DNA of 64,000 nucleotides from Bacteroidota bacterium (GTDB lineage: Bacteria; Bacteroidota; Bacteroidia; Bacteroidales; NBLH01): the NCBI GenBank assembly GCA_025361565.1, contig JANYKN010000018.1, forward strand, positions 163,424-227,423. Reading direction: 5' to 3'. A model generated the notes under the pieces. It did no database searches. It was given only the letters and a program-made list of their open reading frames with translations, and was not told the origin of the DNA. Every line of letters starts with the position of its first letter. Positions within the stretch are counted from its first letter, which is position 1. The translations under genes were made by a program, and so were the position numbers. This document shows positions 27,977 through 37,652 of this stretch, piece after piece.

Positions 27977-28573
27977 ATGATTATGAAAACAATTAATTTT
28001 AAAAAAGTTTTTACAGCAACAGCGTTGTTGCTAACTGTAGGCTATGCCTCAGCTTTCACTCCAGAAATCAGGGTTTCAGGAGATAATAAAATTGAACTGA
28101 AAATTGGAAACGTTTCAGAAACTACCCAGTTGGTAATTAAAGATTTAAATGGTTTTACTTTTTACACCGAAACTATAAGCAAATCTATTGATGGGTACTC
28201 TAAAGTATTTGATTTAACGGTTTTGCCAGATGGAAAATACGAAGTTGAAATTGACGGTTCTGTGAAAATTGTTTCTTTTCCGATTAATATTGTTGATGAT
28301 AAAATTGCAGCAACCGGGATAAATAAATTGGAAACTTATAAACCAATTATTTATGAAAAAGGTTCAAAAGTTTATGTTTCAAAGTTCAATCTTGATAACA
28401 AACCTTTGAGCATAACCATCCTTAACAGTGACAATGCGGTTGTGTATGAAGAAACTTTGAAAGGCAAAGCCGATTCTGGCAGAGTTTACAAATTCTTAAA
28501 ATCAGGTGATTATCAAATATCTATGATTAGCAATGACAAAACTTACAATAAAACAGTTTCAATCCAGAAGTAA
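27977..28573 (+). CDS. secreted protein with two beta-sandwich-like repeats
   Basis: About 198 residues from the ATG at 27977 (27983 equally possible); an ORF back to 27908 adds residues with no signal-peptide logic. Signal peptide (MKTINFKKVFTATALLLTVGYASAF). The mature part is two similar ~70-residue beta domains: one with LVIKDLNGFTFYTETI...LPDGKYEVEI, the other with ITILNSDNAVVYEETL...LKSGDYQISMI. This is the pattern of C-terminal-sorting or DUF3244-like modules in Bacteroidota, but no family is certain. Follows a long AT-rich leader and ends in a strong terminator. Confidence 0.7.
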   Translation: MIMKTINFKKVFTATALLLTVGYASAFTPEIRVSGDNKIELKIGNVSETTQLVIKDLNGFTFYTETISKSIDGYSKVFDLTVLPDGKYEVEIDGSVKIVSFPINIVDDKIAATGINKLETYKPIIYEKGSKVYVSKFNLDNKPLSITILNSDNAVVYEETLKGKADSGRVYKFLKSGDYQISMISNDKTYNKTVSIQK

Positions 28574-28610
28574 GCGAATTATTAATTCCCCAAAATGGAG
28601 CCGTTTCAAT

Positions 28611-28642
28611 AGTTATATTGAAACGGTTTTTTGTTATTAAAA
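28611..28642 (+). terminator. Rho-independent terminator
   Basis: CCGTTTCAAT / ATTGAAACGG (28611-28620, 28627-28636) with a six-base loop, then TTTTTT. It is 38 bases after the stop of the secreted repeat protein. Confidence 0.85.
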
Positions 28643-28718
28643 ACGTCCACTAAAATACAGATTCAAAGCACTATTAGCATTCTTATAAAACAACTGTCAA
28701 AAATAAAATCCAAGATCC

Positions 28719-29417
28719 TTATTTCTTTTCAAGCCTTTTAAGAATATCATTCATCATTTCTATTTGTACGGTATGTATCTCAAGAACTTCTTGTTGCTGG
28801 TTTACAATTAAATGGTCAATTTTCTCGTGAAGCATTCTAATTTCAAGTTCTGATTTAAGATTTATCATATAATCTTTTTTACCCCTTTCCCTATCTTTTT
28901 CTTCTTGCCGGTTTTGGCTCATCATAATAACTGGCGCTTGTATTGCAGCCAAACTCGATAAAATTAAATTCAAAAGTATAAATGGATATGGATCGAACCC
29001 CTTGTTTGCAAGCCAAAAAACATTAAAAAAAATCCAAATCAAAAGAAAAAACCCGAATGAAATAATGAATGTCCAGCTTCCACCAAAAGTTGCCACTTTA
29101 TCGGCAATTCTTTGTCCAAAAGTCATCAAATGTTTGTCGTCTTCGTCAATTTTGTCTGTTAATATAGTATGGTCTTTCATCGATTCCAATACCGCTTTAT
29201 CTAAATCTGTAAGATCAGAAATTTGCTTAGCAAGATAATTCTCAATATATTTTTCTCTATAAATATTCAACTCACTGGAAGACATAGCTTTATCGGTAGT
29301 AAATAAAGGATTATCTTTTTGAATTAATTTTAAAATTGATGTTCTTACCATTTTTCCTGAAATCCGCTCAGTAATTGGAAATTCATTTTGTGATAAATCG
29401 CTCTTGAAACTTTTCAT
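28719..29417 (-). CDS. DUF1003 membrane protein
   Basis: A 232-aa inner-membrane protein. Residues ~90-185 carry the DUF1003 signature: GQRIADKVATFGGSWTFI, then a TM helix, then FDPYPFILLNLILSSLAAIQAPVIMMSQNRQ. It has two TM helices and basic cytosolic ends, plus a C-terminal coiled coil (LHEKIDHLIVNQQQEVLEIHTVQIE). Function of DUF1003 is not established; it is often next to ion transport genes, and here it lies directly downstream of corA on the same strand (51-base gap). Confidence 0.88.
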   Translation of the reverse strand: MKSFKSDLSQNEFPITERISGKMVRTSILKLIQKDNPLFTTDKAMSSSELNIYREKYIENYLAKQISDLTDLDKAVLESMKDHTILTDKIDEDDKHLMTFGQRIADKVATFGGSWTFIISFGFFLLIWIFFNVFWLANKGFDPYPFILLNLILSSLAAIQAPVIMMSQNRQEEKDRERGKKDYMINLKSELEIRMLHEKIDHLIVNQQQEVLEIHTVQIEMMNDILKRLEKK

Positions 29418-29467
29418 TTGATTGTGTTTGTTTAGATAAATATTGAATTAACCGTACTAATAACTTG

Positions 29468-30517
29468 TCAAAACCATTTCTTCCTTCTAAAATAAATAAG
29501 CATTATAATAATGGTTATCAGCATAATGGCCCAAATTGCAAAATATCCATATCGCCATTTAATTTCTGGCATCACATCAAAGTTCATCCCATATACACCA
29601 ACAATAAAAGTAAGTGGAATAAAAATAGTTGATATAATTGTAAGGGTTTTCATTATCTGGTTCATTTTAAAGCCCTGCAAGGAAAAAAACATATTGGTTG
29701 CACTTTCCAGACGAATTATCAAAGTGTATATTTCGTCAAGCAATTGACTGCTATGATCCTTTAATTCGTAATAATATTTAAGGTGACGATCATCAATAAA
29801 ACTCATGCCTTTTTCTATAGTGCCAATGGAGGTTTTAAAAGGTTCCATGTTTTTTTTAATGAACTGAAGTTCCTGTTTCAACCTTTCTATTTCCATAATC
29901 GTATCGGGATGTGGATTGGAATTGACGTCAATACTTGTTATTTTGAAAGTTTTTTCTTCGATGGCTTCAACCGTTTCAAAATAGTTCTCGAGTATTGCCC
30001 CAAGCAATAAAAACAGAAGGTAATCTGCACCGCGTTCCCTCACTATACCTTTGTTTCCCCTTATCCGATCTCTAATATGTTCAAAATGATCGCCCTTCTT
30101 TTCCTGAAAAGAAAGTAAATAATTCTTACTCAACACAAAACTTATCTGCTCTGTTTCCAGATTATTACTCGAATGTGGCAATATTGATTTTATTGAAAAT
30201 TGAACATAATTATCAAATTCCTGCAATTTAGGCCGTTGGTTTGTATCCAATATATCCTGCAAAACCAACTTGTGTATACCTAACTTAGAACAAATATGTT
30301 TAATTGGCTTGTCATCGTGCAAGCCATTGACATTAAGCCATGAAACCTTGTCAACACTTGTAAAATCATTTAAATTTATACTTGAATACTCATGTGTTTC
30401 ATTTACCTTGGCTTTATCATAATCAAATAACTGTATATAATACTCATCAAGATATTTATTTCCAATAAATTCAATTTGTTCAGGATCGTGAACCTTTCCT
30501 CTCCTTTTTCCTTTCAT
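29468..30517 (-). CDS. corA: CorA-family magnesium/cobalt transporter
   Basis: A 349-aa CorA/Mrs2-type channel: a large N-terminal cytosolic alpha/beta domain, a long stalk helix (~200-290, YYELKDHSSQLLDEIYTLIIRLESAT) and two C-terminal TM helices with the selectivity motif GMNF (VGVYGMNFDVMPEIKW) after TM1. It forms pentamers that import Mg2+. Normal length. Probably co-transcribed with the DUF1003 gene downstream. Confidence 0.93.
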   Translation of the reverse strand: MKGKRRGKVHDPEQIEFIGNKYLDEYYIQLFDYDKAKVNETHEYSSINLNDFTSVDKVSWLNVNGLHDDKPIKHICSKLGIHKLVLQDILDTNQRPKLQEFDNYVQFSIKSILPHSSNNLETEQISFVLSKNYLLSFQEKKGDHFEHIRDRIRGNKGIVRERGADYLLFLLLGAILENYFETVEAIEEKTFKITSIDVNSNPHPDTIMEIERLKQELQFIKKNMEPFKTSIGTIEKGMSFIDDRHLKYYYELKDHSSQLLDEIYTLIIRLESATNMFFSLQGFKMNQIMKTLTIISTIFIPLTFIVGVYGMNFDVMPEIKWRYGYFAIWAIMLITIIIMLIYFRRKKWF

Positions 30518-30641
30518 CGTTCTATCGCTAAAATTACGGAAGCAAGTTAGATAATTTTTTTATTTAATTCAATGAGCTATTGTTTTGTGAATAATTATCA
30601 ATTAATTTTACTTAACAAAGAGGAATTCAATAAATTTTCAG

Positions 30642-32000
30642 ATGAAAAACAATTTTGCCTATCGGATTGTACTGATATACATATTAATAGGATTTTTATG
30701 GATTTTGTTTTCGGACAAGGCCATTTTACTATTTGTTGACAATGTACAAGTATTGACCAAATTACAAACTTACAAAGGTTGGTTCTATGTATTGTTTACA
30801 GGCTCTTTGCTTTTTATTTTAATAAAAAATCACATCTCAAAACTTACTAAATCAGAAAACAACCTTAGACTGGCTAAAGAAAAAGCAGAAGAATTTAGTG
30901 AATTAAAAACTGCCTTTATTTCCAACATTTCGCATGAAATACGAACCCCGATGAACGGAATAATTGGTTTTTCGGAATTACTAAATAAAGATGGAGTTGA
31001 CCAAGAAAAGGTTAGGCATTACACCAATTACATTATCAAAAATGGAAAAGAATTGATGGCCATCGTCAACAATTTGCTCGATATATCTAAAATTGAAACC
31101 GATTCCGTTGAATTGACAAATTCAGAATTTGAAGTAGAAGAGCTTTTAAACGATACTTACCGGAATTTTAAACCATTGGCTGATACTAAATTATTGGATT
31201 TGCTACTCGAAAAAGAGATTGGAAATCATCAAAAAGAAATTTTTGGAGACCGGACCAAAATTCAACAAATTTTAAACAATCTCCTTTCAAATGCACTTAA
31301 ATTCACCGAAAAAGGTTTTATTAAATTTGGCTGTCATTTCGATGCACAATATGTAAGATTTTATGTTGAAGACACCGGAATTGGAATAAAACAATCCGAT
31401 CAATCCTTAATATTTGAAAGATTCCGCCAAATAGAAAAAGGATTGTCGAGGCAATACGGCGGCACTGGTTTGGGATTATCGATTTGCAGCAGTTTTGTTG
31501 AGCTGATGAAGGGTCAGATTTGGGTAAATTCTGATTATGGAAAAGGCTCTACCTTCAATTTTACTGTGCCATACGAAAAAATTCAGAAATCAATCAAATC
31601 AAATTCTGATTTACAAGTAGTTAATACAAAAGATTGGAAAAATTATACTGTTTTGGTTGCTGAAGATGAAGAGTCGAATTTTAATTTTTTAAAGGAATTA
31701 TTGCTCGAAACAAATATAAACTTAATTCACGCAACAAATGGAAAGGAAGCCATTCAGTTTTGTGAAACAAATCCTAATATTGATTTGATTTTAATGGATA
31801 TTAAAATGCCTGTTTTACATGGACTTGATGCTACCAAAGCAATAAAAAAAATGAGACCCGACTTACCGATTATTGCCCAATCAGCATTTGCCATGGCAAC
31901 CGATATTGAAAATGCTACAGAAGCCGGCTGCAACGACTACATTTCAAAACCACTAAAAAGCAATGATTTAATTTTATTGCTTGAGAAGTATTTAAATTGA
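30642..32000 (+). CDS. hybrid sensor histidine kinase
   Basis: A 452-aa membrane kinase with two N-terminal TM helices (~8-28, 46-62) and almost no periplasmic loop (~18 residues), so it likely senses a membrane or cytosolic signal. HisKA with H98 (ISNISHEIRTPMNG); HATPase_c with N-box NNLLSNALKF, G1 DTGIGI and G2 GGTGLGLSI; a C-terminal receiver (~335-450) with the phospho-Asp in LILMDIKMP and the Lys in YISKPLKS. No separate output regulator is adjacent, so the target is unknown. Confidence 0.92.
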   Translation: MKNNFAYRIVLIYILIGFLWILFSDKAILLFVDNVQVLTKLQTYKGWFYVLFTGSLLFILIKNHISKLTKSENNLRLAKEKAEEFSELKTAFISNISHEIRTPMNGIIGFSELLNKDGVDQEKVRHYTNYIIKNGKELMAIVNNLLDISKIETDSVELTNSEFEVEELLNDTYRNFKPLADTKLLDLLLEKEIGNHQKEIFGDRTKIQQILNNLLSNALKFTEKGFIKFGCHFDAQYVRFYVEDTGIGIKQSDQSLIFERFRQIEKGLSRQYGGTGLGLSICSSFVELMKGQIWVNSDYGKGSTFNFTVPYEKIQKSIKSNSDLQVVNTKDWKNYTVLVAEDEESNFNFLKELLLETNINLIHATNGKEAIQFCETNPNIDLILMDIKMPVLHGLDATKAIKKMRPDLPIIAQSAFAMATDIENATEAGCNDYISKPLKSNDLILLLEKYLN

Positions 32001-32186
32001 TTCTTTTCCATAGAATACAAACCGATCTATTTTAGGATATAATTTTGCTGTTAATCCAAGAAATATTTATGAATAATAGTACTTCTAAAACAGTGACAAT
32101 ACAACTTATCAGTACTTAATGGAAACTGCTAAAAAAAACGGATTTGATGTTGATAAAGTTCAAGTGACGATTCAAAACTGCAGTAA

Positions 32187-33446
32187 TTAAGTTGGAAGGT
32201 TTTTATTGATCATTTCGAGATACTGTTCATAATTGGTCTTGAAAGCAAAATAGGATGATTTCAAAGGAATATAGCCCGATCTTTTAATAATTTGATATGG
32301 TACTTTTCGATAATTTGAAGTACTGTATTTTCCCGTTAAAGTATAACGGAGCCTGTTCTGAATATATTTATCTAAAATTTCCAATGAATGATGGCAATTA
32401 ATAACCGGAAAAAACCAATGTGCCCAGCACAGCTCATTCTCAATTGCATCCACGCCATAAAGTTTTCGATTAATGCGGACAATAAATTTCATTAATGCTT
32501 CGTGTGGTTCCATCTTTCTTCTTTCAATTCTCCGGTGAAAAGCCCTTGATAATCGCCTGATTTTACTTTTCATTTTCTGAACCGAAACCGGAGATAAATC
32601 AACGACTCCATGATAATAAGAAAACCCAAGAAAAACAGCTATTTTACCGGCTTGAGTGATGGATGTTTTTGCTTTGTTTATTTTTAATTTTTTGTGTGCC
32701 AGATACTTTTCAATAAATTCAAAATGTGCATTTATATTTTCCTCATAATCAAAAATCACAATATCATCGGAATAGCGCATATAATTGATTTGATTGCCAA
32801 TAAACCAGGCGTCCAAATCCCTGAGATAAATATTCGATAAAAACGGTGATAGCGGACAACCTGCCATTAAGCCTTTTGGCTCATCAACAAATCTTCCATC
32901 GGCAATGCGAGCTTTATTGTTCAACAAAAGCTGCTTGATTAATTCCAATAAAATCTTGTCATTTTTGATGCAATCCGGCAAATGCTCAATAAAATCAATC
33001 GGATTTATACTATTGAAAAAATTCCGGACATCGGTTTTTAAACAAGCTTTTTTATCGATATCAAAATCATTTAGCAAAGAGCGGAATGCAGTTTTTGCAC
33101 CTTTTTGCTTTTGAAACGAATGGCAGGCCGGAGAAATAATAGAAGAAAATCGGTTAGTCAAAATCCGGTTAATCACCTTTAAAAGAAAATCATCATGAGA
33201 TTCGAACAGATAAACAATTTTTTTCTTTCCGGTTTGAAACTTATTAACAACCAGCTTAAGCGGATGTCCAAAAATATAATTTCCGGCAAGCACCTGATCC
33301 GCCATTTGAAGGTATTGCTTATTTTCGACAATGGTTTTATAAACACTTAGTTTTTCTTTTTGACGGTAGGCTCGGAACTCAAAAAAACTCAGTGTTTCTA
33401 ACCAATAATGCACTTCGTACAAGCCATTTAGAACACTTTTAACCAT
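32187..33446 (-). CDS. stand-alone reverse transcriptase (group II-like / UG-type)
   Basis: A 419-aa RNA-directed DNA polymerase. Finger/palm motifs are intact: PACHSFQKQKGAKTAFRSL (~106-124), first catalytic Asp D139 in LKTDVRNFFNSI, motif 4 GLMAGCPLSPFLSNIYL (~192-208), catalytic YSDD (225-228) and KINKAKTSI after it. A thumb and a ~100-residue C-terminal region follow (WAHWFFPVINCHHSLEILDKY, SGYIPLKSSYFAFK). No maturase X or HNH domain, no Avd gene, and motif 4 has SP rather than the SQ of diversity-generating RTs. The usual Gln before the motif-4 Gly is Ala. The best reading is an unknown-group RT of the kind found in phage defence (DRT), but subclass is not proven. Confidence 0.85.
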   Translation of the reverse strand: MVKSVLNGLYEVHYWLETLSFFEFRAYRQKEKLSVYKTIVENKQYLQMADQVLAGNYIFGHPLKLVVNKFQTGKKKIVYLFESHDDFLLKVINRILTNRFSSIISPACHSFQKQKGAKTAFRSLLNDFDIDKKACLKTDVRNFFNSINPIDFIEHLPDCIKNDKILLELIKQLLLNNKARIADGRFVDEPKGLMAGCPLSPFLSNIYLRDLDAWFIGNQINYMRYSDDIVIFDYEENINAHFEFIEKYLAHKKLKINKAKTSITQAGKIAVFLGFSYYHGVVDLSPVSVQKMKSKIRRLSRAFHRRIERRKMEPHEALMKFIVRINRKLYGVDAIENELCWAHWFFPVINCHHSLEILDKYIQNRLRYTLTGKYSTSNYRKVPYQIIKRSGYIPLKSSYFAFKTNYEQYLEMINKNLPT

Positions 33447-33640
33447 TATAACAAGTCAAAATAAACCGGCTCCAGAGAATAATTTTGAATGATGGAATCA
33501 TGACAAGAATGAACAAAAAAAGCCTGCTTTCAAAGGTTTTACTTAATTTTTGCTTCTTCCTACCGAAAGCACACCAAATGGCGCATCTCTGTTGCCGGTT
33601 TTAAAATATGTTTGTAGTTCTTAAGTTAAAAGTACATATT
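33447..33640 (-). ncRNA. possible structured RNA upstream of the reverse transcriptase
   Basis: On the RT strand the 277-base gap contains AAACCGGC (+ strand GCCGGTTT at 33594-33601) and, ~125 bases further, GCCGGTTT (+ strand AAACCGGC near 33464-33471), able to pair long-range, with GC-rich material between them unlike the AT-rich flank. DRT-type and retron RTs often carry a template RNA in this position. No experimental or homology support is available here. Confidence 0.3.
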
Positions 33641-33685
33641 TTTTTTATCAAAATTGCGGCTTCATTTAATAATAAAGAAATTTCG

Positions 33686-33693
33686 TATCTTTG
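33686..33693 (+). promoter_or_regulatory. TAnnTTTG -7 box upstream of the DinB-fold gene
   Basis: TATCTTTG fits the Bacteroidota -7 consensus, 31 bases before the ATG at 33724. Confidence 0.45.
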
Positions 33694-33723
33694 GATAAGT
33701 AATACCATATAAAAACAAAAATT

Positions 33724-34206
33724 ATGAGTTTTTCGAATCTAACAGAAGATTTACGGCGTTCGGTAAATGAATGGGAAAAAAAGCTTTTGAAATTAGATGA
33801 AACTGTTTTTTCGGGCATTGAAAACCATCAGGGAAGAACCATTAAACAAATCGTCGGTCATTTAATCGATTCAGCATCAAACAACCATCAGCGGATTGTG
33901 AGGCTCCAATACAATCAAAGCCTTATTTTTCCTGATTATACGCATCAAAACGAAAATTGGATTAACATACAGCATTATCAAGAAGAAGATAAGCTTACCA
34001 TTATCCAATTGTGGAAATATTTTAATCTCCATTTGGCCTATATTATTGATAATGTGGATGAGTTTGAGTTAAATAACAGCTGGCTCAATGGTGAAAATGA
34101 ATTATTAACATTGACCGACATCATCAATGGCTATTTTAGTCATTTTAAATTGCACTTGGCTGAAATGCAGGATGTTATAATTATTTATGAAAGTCAGAAA
34201 AAATAA
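33724..34206 (+). CDS. DinB-fold (DfsB-like) protein
   Basis: 160 residues forming a four-helix DinB/YfiT-type bundle. The metal-binding His triad is visible as H in IVGHLIDSASNNHQR (~52), and the pair in GYFSHFKLHLAEM (~142-146). DinB-like proteins are often thiol transferases (bacillithiol or similar) but many are uncharacterised. Divergent from the reverse transcriptase gene, with the RT's upstream region between them. Whether it is functionally linked to the RT is unknown. Confidence 0.8.
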   Translation: MSFSNLTEDLRRSVNEWEKKLLKLDETVFSGIENHQGRTIKQIVGHLIDSASNNHQRIVRLQYNQSLIFPDYTHQNENWINIQHYQEEDKLTIIQLWKYFNLHLAYIIDNVDEFELNNSWLNGENELLTLTDIINGYFSHFKLHLAEMQDVIIIYESQKK

Positions 34207-34243
34207 AATGATTTAAGATTAATGGACTATTTTTTGAAAGATT

Positions 34244-35029
34244 TTAGAATATCTTTTCAATAAGTAAATTAATTATCTCAACAGCAATTAAAGTAATAAT
34301 TACCCATTCCAATTTTAAACTTTGCGAATATTGATTCAAATCTTTGAATATTCCAAGGTTTTCAGTAACAATATTAAGGTTTTCCTGAAGGCTTCTGTAG
34401 CGAAGACCTATGTCAAGTTCGCGATACAAATCAATGTCAACCTGATTTAAAAACTCATTGTTCCAGGTACTTTTATGACTATCAAAAATATAGAGGTTGT
34501 TTACTATCTTGTTCCTCAAATTAAGGGTTCTTCCAATAAACTTAAGTAACTTTTTTCCTCTTAATGAAAATTTGCCATATTCTTCAAGCTCTCCACTATA
34601 CTTAACAGTTTGAGAGAGCAATAAATCCGATTGTACAGTATAATATTCAAGAGCAACAGATTGAGCTATGTTTAACATTAAAATTTTGATTAAGTCAAGA
34701 TTCAAATCCTTTATCACAATTCTATCAAACATGGCTTTATATTGAGAATCCGGAAGTACTTCTACATCGTAGTTTTCCCTCATCAATTCAATTGAATCCA
34801 ATTGCAAAATACTCCTAACCGAGCTTAGTATATCAGTTTGATTGATTTGATTGGTCCCAAAAAAAACAACGCTTCCATAGTCAAATATTTGAAAATAAAT
34901 GCTTTCCTCTATTTGATAGAGCAGTTCTGTTGGATCTTCGCAAATGCAATTAAACGTTAAACTGTTTTTAAGTTTTTTTAAATCCAGCCTTTCTCTTAAA
35001 TGATATGCTGTAATACTTATTTTATTCAT
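34244..35029 (-). CDS. RMD1/YagE (DUF155) family protein
   Basis: About 261 residues from the ATG at 35029; an upstream in-frame ATG at 35092 would add a hydrophobic stretch not typical of the family. DUF155 features: an alpha/beta N-terminal half (SVVFFGTNQINQTDIL), a helical middle (SLRGKKLLKFIGRTLNLRNKIVNNLYI), and a C-terminal membrane anchor preceded by SLKLEWVIITLIAVEIINLL. Yeast Rmd1/Rmd8 relatives are membrane-linked; the bacterial function is unknown. Starts 148 bases from the divergent dipeptidase gene. Confidence 0.8.
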   Translation of the reverse strand: MNKISITAYHLRERLDLKKLKNSLTFNCICEDPTELLYQIEESIYFQIFDYGSVVFFGTNQINQTDILSSVRSILQLDSIELMRENYDVEVLPDSQYKAMFDRIVIKDLNLDLIKILMLNIAQSVALEYYTVQSDLLLSQTVKYSGELEEYGKFSLRGKKLLKFIGRTLNLRNKIVNNLYIFDSHKSTWNNEFLNQVDIDLYRELDIGLRYRSLQENLNIVTENLGIFKDLNQYSQSLKLEWVIITLIAVEIINLLIEKIF

Positions 35030-35176
35030 ACAAAAAATTCTAATGTGATTTATTTTAAAACATATGAGCAACGTAAAGTTAAGGAATTCCAAGTAGACAT
35101 TGAGTCTGTTTGCATCATTTTATTGACGAAAAAATCAGATTTCAAAAATGAATTCCTATTTTTGAAAAAAATAAAC

Positions 35177-36433
35177 ATGACAATTTCGAGAAGAAAATTT
35201 ATTAAAACAGCAGCTATTTCAGCAGCAGGAATTACCTTGATTCCAAATATGAATGCACAAATTGGTATAGAATCCGAAAAGGAAAAATTAAAAAGACAAG
35301 CTGCAAAAATTCACAACCGCATTTTAACGCTCGATTCGCATTGCGATACCCCTTTGTCAATTATGTACGATAAAATTGATATGGGAACCAGAAATGATGT
35401 GTACAAAACCGGTTCTAAAATTGATTTCCCAAGGATGAAAGAAGGCGGATTGGATGCTTCTTTTTTTGCTGTGTTTATAAGCCAGGGAAAACGTGATGCA
35501 GAATCAAACACAAAGGCCAAAGAAAGTGCATTTGCCATATTTTCAGCCATTAATAATCAACTTAAAAAATATCCAAAATTAGCCGAAATTGCTATAGTTC
35601 CTGATGATGCTTACCGGATTCAAAAATCTGGTAAAAGAGCCATTTATATTGGCATTGAAAACGGATACGCCATTGGCTCCGAAATTTCGAATATTGAAGA
35701 GTTTTATACTCTGGGTGCCCGATATATTACACTTTGCCATTCAAAAAACAATGATATCTGCGATTCCTCAACCGATGAAAATGGCCCAGAACACAATGGT
35801 TTAAGTACTTTTGGCGAAAAAGTAGTAATTGAGATGAACCGGCTTGGAATGATGGTTGATGTTTCACACATTTCGGATAAATCATTTTATGATGTAATAA
35901 AATTATCGAAATTTCCGGTTATTGCTTCGCACTCTTCGGCACGCGCTATCTGCAACCATCCTCGCAATTTCGACGATGCCATGTTAAAAACAATTGCAGA
36001 TAATGGTGGTGTTATCCAATTGTGCGTTTTAAATAGTTACATTAAAGCCCAGGCTCCAAATGCAGAGCGTGATTTGGCTCAAAAAGCATTGCGCGAAAAG
36101 TATAATAATGTTGATGATATGAGCCCTGAACAAAAAGCTCAAAGAATGAAAGAGTGGAGACAAATCAAAATCGATTATCCTGAAGAAATGGCGACAGTTT
36201 CCGATGCAATTGATCACATTGATCATATGGTTAAAATTGCTGGAATCGATCACGTTGGCATCGGAACCGATTTTGATGGTGGTGGCGGAATTACCGGCTT
36301 TTTTGACATCAGCCAAGCCTGCAATATTACCTATGAATTGGTAAAACGCAACTACTCTGCAAAGGATATTGAAAAAATCTGGTCAGGTAATTTTATGCGT
36401 GTATTTAAGCAAGTACAGGGAATTACGCAATAA
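35177..36433 (+). CDS. membrane dipeptidase (peptidase M19), Tat-type signal
   Basis: A 418-aa renal-dipeptidase-type enzyme. The start at 35177 gives a twin-arginine-like signal (MTISRRKFIKTAAISAAGITL), so it is exported folded. Zinc ligands: LTLDSHCDTP (His-x-Asp), the bridging Glu in ENGYAIG, VDVSHISD and VIASHSSARAICNHPRN, with HVGIGTDFDGGGG closing the active site. M19 enzymes cleave dipeptides, often with a D-residue at the C-terminal side, in the periplasm. A longer ORF upstream (to 35000) lacks coding logic. Confidence 0.92.
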   Translation: MTISRRKFIKTAAISAAGITLIPNMNAQIGIESEKEKLKRQAAKIHNRILTLDSHCDTPLSIMYDKIDMGTRNDVYKTGSKIDFPRMKEGGLDASFFAVFISQGKRDAESNTKAKESAFAIFSAINNQLKKYPKLAEIAIVPDDAYRIQKSGKRAIYIGIENGYAIGSEISNIEEFYTLGARYITLCHSKNNDICDSSTDENGPEHNGLSTFGEKVVIEMNRLGMMVDVSHISDKSFYDVIKLSKFPVIASHSSARAICNHPRNFDDAMLKTIADNGGVIQLCVLNSYIKAQAPNAERDLAQKALREKYNNVDDMSPEQKAQRMKEWRQIKIDYPEEMATVSDAIDHIDHMVKIAGIDHVGIGTDFDGGGGITGFFDISQACNITYELVKRNYSAKDIEKIWSGNFMRVFKQVQGITQ

Positions 36434-36442
36434 TTATTAGTT

Positions 36443-37564
36443 CTATCGGGTTTGAAAATACTTTGTATTTTTTAATAATAGTTCGGCCTGCTCCAATAAG
36501 TCTTTAGAATAACTGGTAATCCTATCAGCGGTAATGGCATTGGTTTGTGTGGAAGCATTCATACTTTGAATAGATGTGTTTATTTGCATGGAACCATCGC
36601 TTTGCTCCTGGCTGGCAGAACTGATATCCTGAATTAAATTGCTGGTTTGTTGCATTAATGGTAAAGTGCTGTTTAACAACTGGATGGCTTCTTCAGATAT
36701 TTTGCTTCCATGATTAGTCATTGCCTCAATTTTATTGGCAGCTTTTTTACTTTCCTGCGCCAATTTGCGCACTTCAATTGCAACTACCGCAAAACCTTTT
36801 CCCTGTTCTCCGGCATGAGCAGCTTCAACTGCTGCATTTAGAGCTAATATATTGGTTTGAAATGCAATATCGTTGATAATTTTAATATTTGCAGCAATTT
36901 CTTTGATAGATTCAAGAGCTGTAACTGCAGAATCATTACCTTTTTTAACCGCCAAATTAGCATCAAGGGCAATTTTTTCGGTTTTACCTGAATTTTCTGA
37001 ATTCATCTGTATATTGGCAACCATTTCTTCCATAGATGCAGAAATTTCTTCGAGTGAACTAGCTTGATCAGAAGTACTGTTGCTTAATTCCATTGAGGTT
37101 GAATTAAGTGCATGACCAATTTGATTTATTTTTTCCGAGATTTGCTGAAGATTGTAAAACGCTCCCTTTAACCTATCTGAAAGGATAACAACGGAACGGT
37201 ACAAAACACCCAATTCGTTTTTTTCATTTATTCTTAAATCATTTTTATCAATTTTTATTTCACCTTTTGCTACCCGTTCAATATCAATAATTATTTTTTG
37301 AAACGGAATTTTAACCATTTTATTCACCAATGCTATAGCTACACATGAAATTACAATAGCAATAATTACCGCCAAAGGGTATGGATAATATTGAGGATAA
37401 AAATCAGTAAATCTGGTGTTTACAATTATAAAAAGAAGCGTTGTCATCCAAAGTAACGCAATCTTAAACAAGATACTGTTCTTGAAAAAATAACGTAATA
37501 CAAGATAAGCCGTAGGAATTGCAATAACAAGCATTATTACAGATCTAAAAATCAAATGTGCCAT
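36443..37564 (-). CDS. methyl-accepting chemotaxis-type transducer
   Basis: About 373 residues from the ATG at 37564 (an ORF extends to 37621). Three to four TM helices at the N-terminus (~5-110) with short loops and no periplasmic sensor domain, a HAMP-like segment, then the MCP signalling hairpin (~160-370) with tip [33 protein letters not shown]. CheW/CheA partners are not in the window. Many Bacteroidota lack flagella, so gliding or another output is possible. Sensing would be at the membrane or cytosolic side. Confidence 0.9.
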   Translation of the reverse strand: MAHLIFRSVIMLVIAIPTAYLVLRYFFKNSILFKIALLWMTTLLFIIVNTRFTDFYPQYYPYPLAVIIAIVISCVAIALVNKMVKIPFQKIIIDIERVAKGEIKIDKNDLRINEKNELGVLYRSVVILSDRLKGAFYNLQQISEKINQIGHALNSTSMELSNSTSDQASSLEEISASMEEMVANIQMNSENSGKTEKIALDANLAVKKGNDSAVTALESIKEIAANIKIINDIAFQTNILALNAAVEAAHAGEQGKGFAVVAIEVRKLAQESKKAANKIEAMTNHGSKISEEAIQLLNSTLPLMQQTSNLIQDISSASQEQSDGSMQINTSIQSMNASTQTNAITADRITSYSKDLLEQAELLLKNTKYFQTR

Positions 37565-37622
37565 AATTAAATTCCTCGTATTGATTATAATTAAACGGTG
37601 GTAAATATACTTATTTTTCACT

Positions 37623-37630
37623 TATTTTTG
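37623..37630 (+). promoter_or_regulatory. TAnnTTTG -7 box upstream of lpxH
   Basis: TATTTTTG fits the -7 consensus; transcription would start only ~15-20 bases before the TTG start codon at 37653, so the mRNA would have a very short leader. Confidence 0.45.
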
Positions 37631-37652
37631 CAATGAATTTAAGATTTGAAAA

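Noticed and set aside
28719..30517. DUF1003 and CorA as a novel system
   Set aside because: This pair of membrane genes is a common neighbour set; only co-transcription is supported.
32119..32190. 23-codon ORF beside the RT stop (METAKKNGFDVDKVQVTIQ...)
   Set aside because: Too short, no context as a toxin or peptide, and it overlaps the RT gene end.
32187..33446. Diversity-generating retroelement
   Set aside because: Motif 4 of the RT ends in SP rather than SQ, no Avd gene is near, and no template/variable repeat pair was seen.
32187..33723. Group II intron
   Set aside because: The RT lacks a maturase X or HNH domain, and no domain V-like hairpin or exon-junction context was recognised.
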